This document shows, one piece after another, positions 41,764 through 50,308 of a stretch of 64,000 nucleotides of DNA. A program made the position numbers and the translations under genes. The DNA comes from Flagellimonas abyssi (lineage in GTDB: Bacteria; Bacteroidota; Bacteroidia; Flavobacteriales; Flavobacteriaceae), in the NCBI RefSeq assembly GCF_019457905.1, contig NZ_JAHZSV010000001.1, forward strand, positions 124,001 to 188,000, in the 5' to 3' direction. Under the pieces are notes generated by a model that ran no database searches, was not told the origin of the DNA, and was given only the letters and a program-made list of their open reading frames with translations. The number at the start of each line of letters is the position of its first letter. Position 1 is the first letter of the stretch.

Positions 41764-42402
41764 TTAACCATTTTTAACATTGATTTGCGCTTCAATATGT
41801 TCCAAAATGGACATCCAGTGCATCCGTAATATCAATGCAGCGGTTGGAACATTATCCTCTTGTATGGCATCTACCACGGAACGCGTCTGTGTACTTAGTT
41901 TTTTGAAGAATCCATGATCTTTAATAAAATCGTGTTCATAAAAATGAAGCCGAACTTTCAGGTCCTTTAAAATTTGTAAGAGCACTTTATTTGGGCAATG
42001 CTGTACCAAATGGTTGTGAAAATTGAATCTGGCCCGTAATCCTTCTGGAATGGTTGTAGTTGCTTCAAGTTCGGACTGCATTCTGGCCAAAGCATCCATT
42101 TCATCAGGTTCAAACTTTGAATTCTCCAAGGCCATCACTTCCAATTGGGCCACAATTTCAATTAAGTTCTTGACTTCTTGTTTGGAAAGCTTGGCTATGA
42201 CAAAACCACGATTGGGCACCGCTTGTATCACCTGGGCTTGCTCCAATTGGGTCAAAGCTTCACGAATGGGCGTTACACTAATGCCCGTTGCCCGGGAGAG
42301 AGCGGCCAAATTAATCGTCTTGCCCTCTTGTAATTCCCCATTTTGAATCTGCTGCAATAAATGTTCTTTGATCTCATCTCTTAAAGCCGATAACTTAGCC
42401 AT
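41764..42402 (-). CDS. GntR-family regulator (FCD subgroup)
   Basis: The ATG at 42402 gives 212 residues. The N-terminal winged helix (about 1-70) has GKTINLAALSRATGISVTPI and REALTQLEQAQVIQAVPNRG. The C-terminal FCD-type helical sensor (about 80-205) has a metal-site-like set of residues in FNFHNHLVQHCP and LILRMHWMSILEHI. FCD regulators usually repress catabolic genes and respond to small carboxylic acids. The target is unknown; the nearest minus-strand neighbour is a lipoprotein gene upstream. Confidence 0.88.
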   Translation of the reverse strand: MAKLSALRDEIKEHLLQQIQNGELQEGKTINLAALSRATGISVTPIREALTQLEQAQVIQAVPNRGFVIAKLSKQEVKNLIEIVAQLEVMALENSKFEPDEMDALARMQSELEATTTIPEGLRARFNFHNHLVQHCPNKVLLQILKDLKVRLHFYEHDFIKDHGFFKKLSTQTRSVVDAIQEDNVPTAALILRMHWMSILEHIEAQINVKNG

Positions 42403-42441
42403 ACGCAAAAGGTTAGTGTTTCTTAGGGCGGCAAGTCAACA

Positions 42442-42918
42442 CTATTGTTTTTCATAGATATAGGATGACACTCCTGGCAATTCTTCATCTTTGTTCCAAA
42501 TGAGCTGGCCTCCCATCAATTCAAAATTGCTGTTCAATATACTGCTTCCTTGAAAAGCTACATTGGAACCATCGCTTGCCCAGGCACCTGTAGCAAGATT
42601 GGTTCCGGTACAATCCACATAATACCTGTTATTGGTGATGGAATTGATGGTAAAACTAGATTGCTCAAACTGGTAGGTGGTATCTGCATTAAAAACTAGG
42701 CTCCCCGACACACAATCCTCTTCTTCCATCAAATTAGTAGATGCCTGGCCATCACCATCCACATCGACTTCGCTACTTAAATTAACCTCTACCAATACCC
42801 AAGTGCCTACAAGTTCTGCATTGGAAAATCCGGATTGACCATTGTCACCATCCTCACTGCAGGACATCATCAATACAAGTATAAATATCAATAAGATAGG
42901 TAATTTGATTTTTTCCAT
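42442..42918 (-). CDS. Lipocalin-like lipoprotein
   Basis: This 158-residue protein has lipobox MMSC near residue 20. It starts its mature part with acidic residues and then has the lipocalin-like signature ELVGTWVLVEVNL (GxW). A Cys pair (EDCVSG and VDCTG) may form a bridge. It resembles the small lipocalin-like lipoproteins typical of Flavobacteriaceae, whose ligands are unknown. It is divergent from the lipoprotein gene at 43063. Confidence 0.78.
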   Translation of the reverse strand: MEKIKLPILLIFILVLMMSCSEDGDNGQSGFSNAELVGTWVLVEVNLSSEVDVDGDGQASTNLMEEEDCVSGSLVFNADTTYQFEQSSFTINSITNNRYYVDCTGTNLATGAWASDGSNVAFQGSSILNSNFELMGGQLIWNKDEELPGVSSYIYEKQ

Positions 42919-43062
42919 GGGATTGTTTTAGCTCGATGAAATTAAGACAATTTCAAGGAAATAGGTTCAATCCGCTCTGCATTTCATCGAATTGAAGAAG
43001 CTCCTTCACACTAAAAATGAACGTGTTTCGTTGTTCTACCAACACATCTATAACCAAATAAC

Positions 43063-43854
43063 ATGAAGAAATTTAATCTACGAAATTTAAGCATCGCCTT
43101 TTTGACCATTGCCTTTCTTGGCTTTCAATCGTGTAGCGAAGATGGGATGTCCGGTGATGGAGAAACCCTTTCACAAGCAGAATTACAGACTATTTTGAAT
43201 ACCGACGATATTGCCGGAGCTGTTGATACGGCCCTAGCGGAAATAATTGGCGGGGATTCGGACGAAAGTGCCACCGTTGGCAAGGAAGGTGAGTGCTATT
43301 CCACTGAATATACCGAAACAGGTTTTGTGGCAACTTTCAACAATTGTGTGCTCAATGGTACCGATAACATAAACGGAACCGTTACTGCCACCTACGAAGT
43401 AGGGAGCGAGATGACTACTTTTACCGCCACATACCAAGATTTTTATGTTGGGAACATCAAAGTAAATGGAACCAGGACATTTGAGATTTCCTCAAGTACA
43501 GAGCAAACCTCGGTTTCGTTCTCCATTATCAGCGATATGTCCATAGAAATGGAAGATGGCTCCGTTATTTCCGAAAACGGTACCAAAACATTTACCATTG
43601 CTTTTGGTGACAGCTTGGAGGGAACCATGATTTCCATCTCCGGAAGTTGGAACGTAGAAGCCGATGGAAACGTTTATGCCGTTGAAACTTTGGAAGACCT
43701 TCAAGGTAGCGCAGCTTGTGAGCATATGACCACCGGAACCATGGTGGTTTCCAAAAATGGATTGGCCGTTACCGTGGACTTTGGAAATGGTGAATGCGAC
43801 GATGTGGCCACGCTTATTTATCCAAACGGGGCTACCGAAGAGATTTCCCTTTAA
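43063..43854 (+). CDS. Repetitive beta-rich lipoprotein of unknown function
   Basis: This 263-residue protein has a signal and lipobox FQSC near residue 24, followed by SEDGMSGDGE. The remainder is Thr/Ser/Glu-rich and probably all-beta, with alternating strands (GTVTATYEVGSEMTTFTATY, VSFSIISDMSIEMEDGS). Four Cys residues (ECYSTEY, NNCVLNG, AACEHM, GECDDV) may form two bridges. No known family is recognised. A clear terminator follows. Its leader peptide sequence is similar in style to that of the divergent lipocalin-like protein. Confidence 0.7.
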   Translation: MKKFNLRNLSIAFLTIAFLGFQSCSEDGMSGDGETLSQAELQTILNTDDIAGAVDTALAEIIGGDSDESATVGKEGECYSTEYTETGFVATFNNCVLNGTDNINGTVTATYEVGSEMTTFTATYQDFYVGNIKVNGTRTFEISSSTEQTSVSFSIISDMSIEMEDGSVISENGTKTFTIAFGDSLEGTMISISGSWNVEADGNVYAVETLEDLQGSAACEHMTTGTMVVSKNGLAVTVDFGNGECDDVATLIYPNGATEEISL

Positions 43855-43874
43855 ACACACTAAGCAACGTAATG

Positions 43875-43904
43875 AAAAAGCATCGGTAATCCCGATGCTT
43901 TTTT
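43875..43904 (+). terminator. Terminator after the lipoprotein gene
   Basis: AAAAAGCATCGG, TAAT, CCGATGCTTTTTT: an 8-bp stem with flanking A/T runs, 21 bases after the stop codon. Confidence 0.88.
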
Positions 43905-43960
43905 GTTTTATGGAAGATGCTGTTCCCAAGTTTGCCTATATTTAAAGAAACAATCAGTTT

Positions 43961-45331
43961 ATGGTGAAGCAATTGGTAGCTGCTCAGAACGACTTTTTTG
44001 CCACACAGAAAACCAAGGATGTCAGCTTTAGAAAACAGTATCTCAAAAAACTGCAACAAGAGATCATAGATCAGGAAGATGCGATTTGTGATGCGCTGTA
44101 TGCCGATTTTAAAAAACCAAAGTTTGAGAGTCTTGCCACCGAGACCCAATTTGCACTTTCGGAACTGAAGCATGCCATTAAAAACGTGGAATCCTGGAGC
44201 GAACCCGAGCGGGTTTCAGCTTCATGGTCCAATTTTCCATCCAAGGAATGGATCCAGCCCGAACCTTATGGCAACGTGCTCATTATTTCGCCTTGGAACT
44301 ATCCGTTTATGCTGGCCATTTCCCCATTGATAGGTGCCTTGGCAGCCGGGAACACCGCCATACTAAAACCGTCCGAGTTCAGTACACATACTTCCAAAAT
44401 ATTGGCCCGGATTATCCGTAAAGTGTTTCCGCCCGAATATGTGACCGTGGTGGAGGGTGGAGTAGAGGTCTCCCAACAATTGCTGGCCGAAAAATGGGAA
44501 TATATCTTTTTTACGGGCAGCACCAAAGTGGGCAAGATCGTCTATAAAAGTGCTGCGAAACACTTGACTCCCGTAACCTTGGAACTGAGCGGTAAAAACC
44601 CCTGTATTGTGGATGATACCGCCTCCATAAAATTGGCGGCCAAGCGCATTGCGTGGGGGAAATTTATCAATGCCGGGCAGACCTGTATTGCTCCCGATTA
44701 CATTTTGGTGCACAAAAACGTGAAAGATGGACTAGTGAAGCACCTAAAACAGCATATCACGGATTTTTATGGGGAAAACATGGAAACTTCCCGCGATTTT
44801 GCCCGTATTGCTACCGACAAACACTACGAGGAGCTTAAAGCGATGCTCCAAGGGCAGCCCGTACTGTTTGGGGGCACTTTTACCGATAAAGACCGATATA
44901 TAGCGCCCACTTTAGTGGATGAACCCGAACTGGACAGTACCATCATGCAAGGGGAAATATTTGGCCCCATCTTGCCCATTATCAGTTATACGGAGGAAAG
45001 CGAGCTGGACACCTATATTTCCAAGTACCCAAAATCGTTGGCGTTTTATGTGTTTTCGGAAAACAAAACGTTTCAAAAACGTTTGATGAACAGCTATTCC
45101 TTTGGTGGGGGCGCCATTAACGATACGGTGGTGCACATCAGCAACAAGGATTTGCCCTTTGGCGGCGTTGGGGCATCGGGGATAGGGGGATACCACGGAA
45201 AACATACGTTTGGGCTGTTCTCCCACCATAAATCCGTTGCCAAAAGAGGCACTTGGCTGGATGTACCCCTGCGTTACGCACCCTATTCGATTTCCATGGA
45301 TTTGGTCAAAAAAATCAAACATTTGTTTTAA
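43961..45331 (+). CDS. Aldehyde dehydrogenase (membrane-type class 3 subgroup)
   Basis: This 456-residue cytoplasmic or membrane-attached enzyme oxidises aldehydes to acids with NAD(P). The catalytic Glu is in TLELSGKNP and the catalytic Cys in INAGQTCIAPDY. IFFTGSTKVGKIV is the cofactor loop and PWNYPFMLAISPL the oxyanion Asn region. The short N-terminus and the C-terminal hydrophobic tail (VKKIKHLF) fit the fatty-aldehyde/coniferyl aldehyde branch. It is probably monocistronic, after its own terminator-separated upstream gene. Confidence 0.93.
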   Translation: MVKQLVAAQNDFFATQKTKDVSFRKQYLKKLQQEIIDQEDAICDALYADFKKPKFESLATETQFALSELKHAIKNVESWSEPERVSASWSNFPSKEWIQPEPYGNVLIISPWNYPFMLAISPLIGALAAGNTAILKPSEFSTHTSKILARIIRKVFPPEYVTVVEGGVEVSQQLLAEKWEYIFFTGSTKVGKIVYKSAAKHLTPVTLELSGKNPCIVDDTASIKLAAKRIAWGKFINAGQTCIAPDYILVHKNVKDGLVKHLKQHITDFYGENMETSRDFARIATDKHYEELKAMLQGQPVLFGGTFTDKDRYIAPTLVDEPELDSTIMQGEIFGPILPIISYTEESELDTYISKYPKSLAFYVFSENKTFQKRLMNSYSFGGGAINDTVVHISNKDLPFGGVGASGIGGYHGKHTFGLFSHHKSVAKRGTWLDVPLRYAPYSISMDLVKKIKHLF

Positions 45332-45464
45332 AGGGATGACAAACCATTAATTGTGGACGTTGATTTTTGACAAATTGATATTTTTTTGCCAAACAAACGT
45401 TAAATCACTGACCCATAGGTAGTTTGATGCTAACTTTAGAAGTGACCACAATAAATAAACGCCT

Positions 45465-46232
45465 ATGGAACCTACACAGAAAAAATACCGCATTGCGGTA
45501 TTGCTGGATATGTCCAAAAATTCCGCCTTTGTATTGACCAGTGCCTTGGAACTGGCCAAACAGATGGATGGAGCCGTAGAAGTGTTTCATGTGCAACCTT
45601 CGAAAGCAAGTCGGCAAGCCAATCCCAAATACGTAGCTACACAAACCGAAATCGAGGCATTGATCAACAAAATGGGAGCGGAGGAACAATTGCCCATCAG
45701 TTACAAAGTGAAGTATGGCCGCGTAAAGCATCGCGTGCGGGACTATTTGGCCCTACAAAAACCTGATATTTTGGTTTTGGGCAAGCGCAGGCCCAAATTG
45801 GGCATTTTTGGGGAAAGCATTACGGATTTTGTGATCAACCAAACTCAGAGCACCAACGTGCTGTTATTGGGCGAGGATGACAAATTTCACACGTTCAAGA
45901 ACATTAACCTTGGATTTTTTGGAAACGAGCTCAAAGAATCGGATTTGGAAGTGATTATGGATTTGACCCGTAACAGCGACAAACCTGTGCGACATTTTGA
46001 TATTTCGCAGGATCCATCGCAAAAACGGATATATCCTTGGCACAAAACGGTTTCGTACCAATTTCCCGAAGGTACCAACGCGATGGACGGATTGATACAT
46101 TATGTATCCCGAACCCAAACACAGTTGTTGTGTGTGTCCAAAAAATCCGGTAAGCAGTTGCTGTTTAAAACAAGTCCCGTAAAAACGGTTATCCGAAAGG
46201 TAAAGGTGCCGTTATTGATTTTACCGAAATAA
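45465..46232 (+). CDS. Universal stress protein family, two-domain
   Basis: This 255-residue protein has two Usp-like halves. The first starts YRIAVLLDMSKNSAFVLTSA, with an acidic residue for nucleotide binding, and has DILVLGKRRPKLGIFGESIT near 105, a variant of the Gx2Gx9G(S/T) ATP site. The second half is degenerate (QLLCVSKKSGKQLLF) and probably structural. Usp proteins respond to starvation and redox stress, often with ATP binding. No partner gene is close; the 130-base upstream region is AT-rich. Confidence 0.85.
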   Translation: MEPTQKKYRIAVLLDMSKNSAFVLTSALELAKQMDGAVEVFHVQPSKASRQANPKYVATQTEIEALINKMGAEEQLPISYKVKYGRVKHRVRDYLALQKPDILVLGKRRPKLGIFGESITDFVINQTQSTNVLLLGEDDKFHTFKNINLGFFGNELKESDLEVIMDLTRNSDKPVRHFDISQDPSQKRIYPWHKTVSYQFPEGTNAMDGLIHYVSRTQTQLLCVSKKSGKQLLFKTSPVKTVIRKVKVPLLILPK

Positions 46233-46306
46233 GGGATTGGGGGATGGTGTGGAGGGTTTTGAATTATTCTATTTTACATAATGTAAATTATAGTACAGTA
46301 TTAATG

Positions 46307-46861
46307 TTATTTCTTGACAAAAGCCCGGTCTAACTCCTGATACATTTTTAAGGCTTTATCATTCTCTGTTTTAATATTATCATATAGTGAGCTTGCAATA
46401 ACCCTTATGGCATGTTGTTCGGCCTCGTTTAGTTCTGGGTATTTAAATTCTCCCTTACTCATATGATTTTGAATTTTTTTCTTTCTATCGAAAAAAGAGT
46501 TCAATTCATCTTTTTCACGGCAAATTTGCTCTAAATGATCTTCCCAATTTAAATAATTACTGAATTCGTCCCTTCTACGTTTATTACATGCTTGACAAGC
46601 AGGAACAACATTTCCCGGATGATGTAATCCATATTGAGCTCTATTAAACATTATCAGATGTTCTATCTGAAGTTTGTTGGATTTACTTCCGCAATAAGCA
46701 CATTTGCCTCCAAAAACTTCATCCTTAATTTTCTCAAAAATCTTTTTTGATTTTCCAGAACCCGTATTGAAACTTTTACCCCAATAATGTTCGCCAACTT
46801 TTGTGAGAAAAGCTCTAATTGCAGTATTAGCAGAATCTGAAGAAGTGTTATAAACAGCCAT
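46307..46861 (-). CDS. HNH endonuclease
   Basis: This 184-residue protein has a zinc-stabilised HNH (beta-beta-alpha metal) domain in the middle: CAYC (Cys54, Cys57), QIEHL (Glu67, His68), LHHPGNVV (His80/81, Asn84) and ACQACNKRR (Cys89, Cys92, Asn93). The C-terminal third is helical and charged. The N-terminal 45 residues could recognise DNA. It starts one base inside the end of the XRE regulator gene, so both are on one transcript. It could be a modification-dependent restriction nuclease or a mobile-type nuclease; no methyltransferase is adjacent. Confidence 0.85.
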   Translation of the reverse strand: MAVYNTSSDSANTAIRAFLTKVGEHYWGKSFNTGSGKSKKIFEKIKDEVFGGKCAYCGSKSNKLQIEHLIMFNRAQYGLHHPGNVVPACQACNKRRRDEFSNYLNWEDHLEQICREKDELNSFFDRKKKIQNHMSKGEFKYPELNEAEQHAIRVIASSLYDNIKTENDKALKMYQELDRAFVKK

Positions 46862-47067
46862 TATACTTTTGTCGATATTAATAACTCTCTAATATCCACA
46901 TCAAGAATTTTAGCAATTTTTTTAAGATCTTTTAAATGTGGCTGGGATTTATTATTGCAAATTGAAGTAATTGTATTAGGATTTCGGTCAAGTTTAACCG
47001 CCAACTCCTTTTGGCTCATTCCCTTGATAACCAGCACTTCTTTTATTCTGTTTATTCGCTCAGACAT
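46861..47067 (-). CDS. XRE-family helix-turn-helix regulator (controller-like)
   Basis: This 68-residue protein is essentially one DNA-binding domain: MSQKELAVKLDRNPNTITSI is the helix-turn-helix and PHLKDLKKIAKILDVDI the following helices. Its size and position match controller (C) proteins of restriction systems, which repress then activate the nuclease gene. Its stop overlaps the HNH start by one base. A 34-bp palindrome lies 55 bases upstream and is a good candidate for its binding site. Confidence 0.88.
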   Translation of the reverse strand: MSERINRIKEVLVIKGMSQKELAVKLDRNPNTITSICNNKSQPHLKDLKKIAKILDVDIRELLISTKV

Positions 47068-47121
47068 AGTCTAAAGCTAGAAATAATCAAGGTTTAAGGC
47101 AACGCTGAATTTCAACGAATA

Positions 47122-47155
47122 TAGTTTAAAATAATATTAATATTGTTGTAAACTA
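47122..47155. promoter_or_regulatory. 34-bp palindrome, candidate operator of the XRE regulator
   Basis: Left arm TAGTTTAAAATAATATT, right arm AATATTGTTGTAAACTA. 30 of 34 positions are symmetric, with two mismatched pairs. It lies between the divergent XRE/HNH pair and the 75-residue gene at 47268 and could serve either. AT-richness makes some symmetry likely by chance, but the GTTTA/TAAAC ends make it stand out. Confidence 0.5.
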
Positions 47156-47267
47156 TATTTATATGTGTTAAAACAATAAATATAATTTTTATTTTTACAA
47201 ATAAAACTTATATTTATATAGTTATGACCAGTGTTTCCACCATAAATACAAATAGATTTATCCCAAA

Positions 47268-47495
47268 ATGAGCTTAAAACCAAACAACCTACTCCCCCTA
47301 CTCTCTTACTTTGAAGAATGTCACGAGGGAGATTTACTTTCCCTTACACAATGGTTGGATAAGGCCATTTATATGTTTCATTATCTTTCAACGGATATTT
47401 TTTCAGAAATTGAGCGCCAAAATGTTTGTCATGTACTCATGGAACTAAAGGAAGCTGTTTTGAAAATCCATGTTGAGCAAAACAATTGTGCTTAA
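47268..47495 (+). CDS. 75-residue orphan protein
   Basis: This small, acidic, mostly helical protein (LLPLLSYFEECHEGDLLSLT, CHVLMELKEAVLKIHVEQNN) has no signal or membrane segment. I recognise no domain. It is divergent from the XRE/HNH pair across an AT-rich region with a palindrome. It could be a partner such as an immunity or antitoxin-like protein, but nothing in the sequence shows this. Confidence 0.55.
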   Translation: MSLKPNNLLPLLSYFEECHEGDLLSLTQWLDKAIYMFHYLSTDIFSEIERQNVCHVLMELKEAVLKIHVEQNNCA

Positions 47496-47541
47496 AATCC
47501 ACTCCATTTATTTTTATTGGCTGAACCTTATCTTTTACCAG

Positions 47542-48096
47542 TTAATCTGGCTTACTTTCCTTTTCGCATTTATAATTCTGAATGCTTGGAATCTTTAAAG
47601 TCTCTAATATTGCAATTAGTTTATCCCTCTGTGCGTCCCTTCTTTTTTTACCTTCATTAATTAGACCAATGACTGAGCTGGCTATTCCAGTAATTTCAGC
47701 AATTGTTATTGCGGCGGGCCAAAAGGCTTTGTTATTGTCGCAATTTTGATTTTGGAATTTTTTTAATTCATTTAAAGCATTTTTTAAGGAAGGATTGTTT
47801 GCAACGAAATCCGGGTTATTGATGCGACCAAATTCATTTAAAGCGTTTCTCGTTTTTAACTCAGACAAATTAGCCATATGCTTATTTATTATTTTATTGA
47901 ATTTAATGGCAACTTGTTGGTACGACTCAATGAATTGTTTCTTGTCATTACAGTTGCAGTAATCTGTTAAAACTTTAGTTTCGATTTGCAAATTAACCTC
48001 GGTTAAGAGTTCCACCAGGTTATCTTTCTCTTGAGAATAGGATAACATGGAAACCATACCAAAAAGGAAAAATGTGAATTTAAATTTGCCAGCCAT
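47542..48096 (-). CDS. Exported small protein with a C-terminal hydrophobic helix
   Basis: This 184-residue protein has a signal peptide (MVSMLSYS-Q). Residues about 25-125 are helical with a CNC pair (DYCNCNDKK). A hydrophobic segment follows (WPAAITIAEITGIASSVIGL) with a basic tail (EGKKRRDAQRD) and a final CEKE. It probably spans or lies on the inner membrane facing the periplasm. No family recognised. Located inside the AT-rich islet next to the 75-residue orphan. Confidence 0.6.
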   Translation of the reverse strand: MAGKFKFTFFLFGMVSMLSYSQEKDNLVELLTEVNLQIETKVLTDYCNCNDKKQFIESYQQVAIKFNKIINKHMANLSELKTRNALNEFGRINNPDFVANNPSLKNALNELKKFQNQNCDNNKAFWPAAITIAEITGIASSVIGLINEGKKRRDAQRDKLIAILETLKIPSIQNYKCEKESKPD

Positions 48097-48336
48097 AATT
48101 TTATTTTTGAATTATTTATTTTTATTCAGTAAAATGTTTTGGTATTTAGAATACGAGTAACACCTGTAACAGGATATTTCACCGGCGCAGTAAGTAGAAG
48201 GATAAGTCAATGATTTTTGCAGATCAAAAAGATAGCTATTACCGTTGAAAACCCACCGTAGGAAATCCTTATAGATTCTAGGTTGTCCCTTATAATTACC
48301 GGTCCCTTACACCCATGCACGATACTTTGAATTACA

Positions 48337-49782
48337 TTACAATTCCACCGCTTTATTCGCTATAGTGAGTAAATCTTTCATGGTAAACACACCGTTTGTC
48401 CCTAAAGTGGGCGACCAATCCCTATTATGTCCCAAATAAGATTCTTCATCCATTTCCAACAAGCCGATGAGAGTTTCTGCCACAATAGTACCACCCACAG
48501 GACCTAAACCTTCACCAGGTTTGCTGCCACCATTGTCAATCCTTCCAATCTCCTCTGCCTCGGCTAAAATGTAAAACCAGAGCGGTGTCCCATTGTCCAG
48601 ATTAATGTTATATGCTTGCGATACATTTCGAATTAGGTTCTTTACATCATTGATTTCGCCTTCGTCGCGTTCCGTACAAGCGGCTACGGATTCCCCAGAA
48701 GGCAATAAAAAGCTTTGGCCCCTACGCAAATTTCTAGTCGCCAGCGATTTATCTGCGGGGTTGGTGGAATCGATAAAGGGGAGGTTGAGCAAAATGGCCG
48801 CGAGCTGGGTGTCCAATTTTTCTGCACGTTGGTAATTGCCGTCAAAATCGAACAAGGCCTCCCACTCCACTATTTGTTTTTGGTTCTTTATCTTTTCAAA
48901 GCCCCGTCCGAACTCACTGGAAAAGATACTGTGTACATCGCCTGATGGCTTCAACTTAAGTTTTTGGTTGATCATGGAATGTCCAAAACGATAGGCAGCC
49001 ACTGAAAACTCCACAGGAATGAAGGCACTGTGGCATGGCTTGTAGAACTTTCGACCAGCGCCCAATATTTCACTTACCAATTTTGATCCGCACAATAGGG
49101 GCAAAAACTCGTTCACTACAACCCATTGATAGTGCCACGTTACAAGTTGCCGCGCTTCTTCATAAATCTCCACCGCTGCCTTATGGGGATCTGCATTCTT
49201 TAAGGCATCGTAATTTGCATTGTAAAACCGGATCATGGCCAATTGGAACTGTGAAATCACCCGGTTTTCATCGTTTCTTGGGTCTCCGATAATGGCTGTT
49301 TCGGTGCCTGTTCGAGGCAGGTCATGTTTTTCCAGATTGGCAGCCTGACCTTGATTCTGGTTGGTTTTTCCTGTCAATAGATAAAGTCCCCTACCCTCAG
49401 GTTTATCGTACAAAAAAGGTTCATCCTCTGGACCTCCACCAAAAATACAGTCCAAATCCAACGTAGCGCTACGGGTATTTTCAATTTCACTTGGATTATT
49501 GATACTGCTGAAATTGGTTTGGGTGTCAAAAGTAATATCGTGATCTACGAATTGACCAAAAAAGATCATACCCAAGGGTACATCAGAGGTCAATTCAGCA
49601 TTGGTAGCATCCATAGGTCCCCCCGGGGCTCCCAATTTCGCCAGTTCTACCGGGTTGACATACAAAGGTGAAACTTCCCTAAACATACGCCCAAACCTAC
49701 CGATGGATTCTTTCCCGTATGAATTGAATGTACATAACTGATTTTTTCCGTAAAAGCTGTGTCTTCCGTGATTGTTTTTCAT
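48337..49782 (-). CDS. Animal-type haem peroxidase
   Basis: The start is set at ATG 49782 (MKNNHGRHSFYGKNQLC), giving 481 residues; an upstream ATG at 49869 adds 29 residues unlike the family. The distal haem motif FFGQFVDHDITFD holds the catalytic His and the nearby calcium-binding Asp. The proximal part is in VAAYRFGHSMIN (His) with the Arg in FIPVEFSV-like context, and ALLEMDEESYLG matches the C-terminal helix. Such peroxidases oxidise halides or organics with hydrogen peroxide. No signal peptide is visible. It is alone, with a hairpin upstream. Confidence 0.88.
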   Translation of the reverse strand: MKNNHGRHSFYGKNQLCTFNSYGKESIGRFGRMFREVSPLYVNPVELAKLGAPGGPMDATNAELTSDVPLGMIFFGQFVDHDITFDTQTNFSSINNPSEIENTRSATLDLDCIFGGGPEDEPFLYDKPEGRGLYLLTGKTNQNQGQAANLEKHDLPRTGTETAIIGDPRNDENRVISQFQLAMIRFYNANYDALKNADPHKAAVEIYEEARQLVTWHYQWVVVNEFLPLLCGSKLVSEILGAGRKFYKPCHSAFIPVEFSVAAYRFGHSMINQKLKLKPSGDVHSIFSSEFGRGFEKIKNQKQIVEWEALFDFDGNYQRAEKLDTQLAAILLNLPFIDSTNPADKSLATRNLRRGQSFLLPSGESVAACTERDEGEINDVKNLIRNVSQAYNINLDNGTPLWFYILAEAEEIGRIDNGGSKPGEGLGPVGGTIVAETLIGLLEMDEESYLGHNRDWSPTLGTNGVFTMKDLLTIANKAVEL

Positions 49783-49851
49783 GATTGTTTCTTTTTTAAT
49801 TAGTATTGTTTTTAATTGGGGGGAAAATGGTTTCATGCCTTTAGGCAGACC

Positions 49852-49886
49852 TTCATCATTAAAAGGCAAAACATTTTAATGATGAA
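49852..49886. promoter_or_regulatory. Perfect 13-bp inverted repeat upstream of the peroxidase gene
   Basis: TTCATCATTAAAA, nine bases, TTTTAATGATGAA, 70 bases before the peroxidase start at 49782. Perfect arms of this length are unlikely by chance. It may be an operator or a 5'-UTR hairpin of the peroxidase transcript. Confidence 0.55.
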
Positions 49887-50308
49887 GGGAAATACTGTGC
49901 GCCCAATAAGATGAAAAAATAACGGGGGAAGTAACTTGTAGGAAGTCAATAACTTGGAGACCAACAAGATAACCCATATCTCCGAAAAATAATTACAGGA
50001 AATCCTTAAAAATTCTGGGGTTTTTACCCAGTTGAAATGCACTCCACTTTCCTCCTAGCTTGGGTTTTATATTGTGCACTGTCAAAACTCAACTCCCATT
50101 TCGCGAGAGGAGTACAGAACAACCTTAATCATGTTCCATTGTATGTGTTTTCTACACCATACGGACCAAATCATAAAATTTTTAACAAAAAACAAGGTGG
50201 ATACGCACTTTTTGCTATTCTTTTTTCAAAGAAATCTCATTTTTACTAGGATTTCTGCAAAAAAAGGTTAACTTATATATACACAGAATGTTACACTAAA
50301 ATAGATAT
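49887..50308. other. Intergenic region before the sigma factor gene
   Basis: About 420 bases between the divergent peroxidase and sigma factor genes. Short open frames here (for example from 50037) have unlikely composition and no homologue I recognise. AGGAAATCCTTAAAAATTCT at about 49998 resembles AGGAAATCCTTATAGATTCT at about 48259, on the other side of the peroxidase gene. The region probably holds promoters for both genes; no confident -33/-7 pair was found. Confidence 0.45.

Larger units (their letters stand above)
46240..48330. other. AT-rich islet with regulator, nuclease and orphan genes
   Basis: Composition falls to strongly AT-rich here compared with the aldehyde dehydrogenase and peroxidase genes on either side. 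It carries an XRE/HNH gene pair, a 75-residue orphan and a small exported protein, separated by AT-rich spacers. No recombinase or tRNA marks the edges. The pattern suggests acquired DNA. Confidence 0.45.

Noticed and set aside
46307..46861. HNH protein as an intron homing enzyme
   Set aside because: No intron or split host gene around it; it is coupled to an XRE gene instead.
47100..47267. AT-rich palindromic region as a replication origin
   Set aside because: No DnaA-box cluster and no dnaA, dnaN or rep gene; an operator role fits better.
50037..50271. Short plus-strand frames before the sigma factor gene
   Set aside because: Odd composition, overlapping each other in different phases, no hydrophobic or domain pattern.
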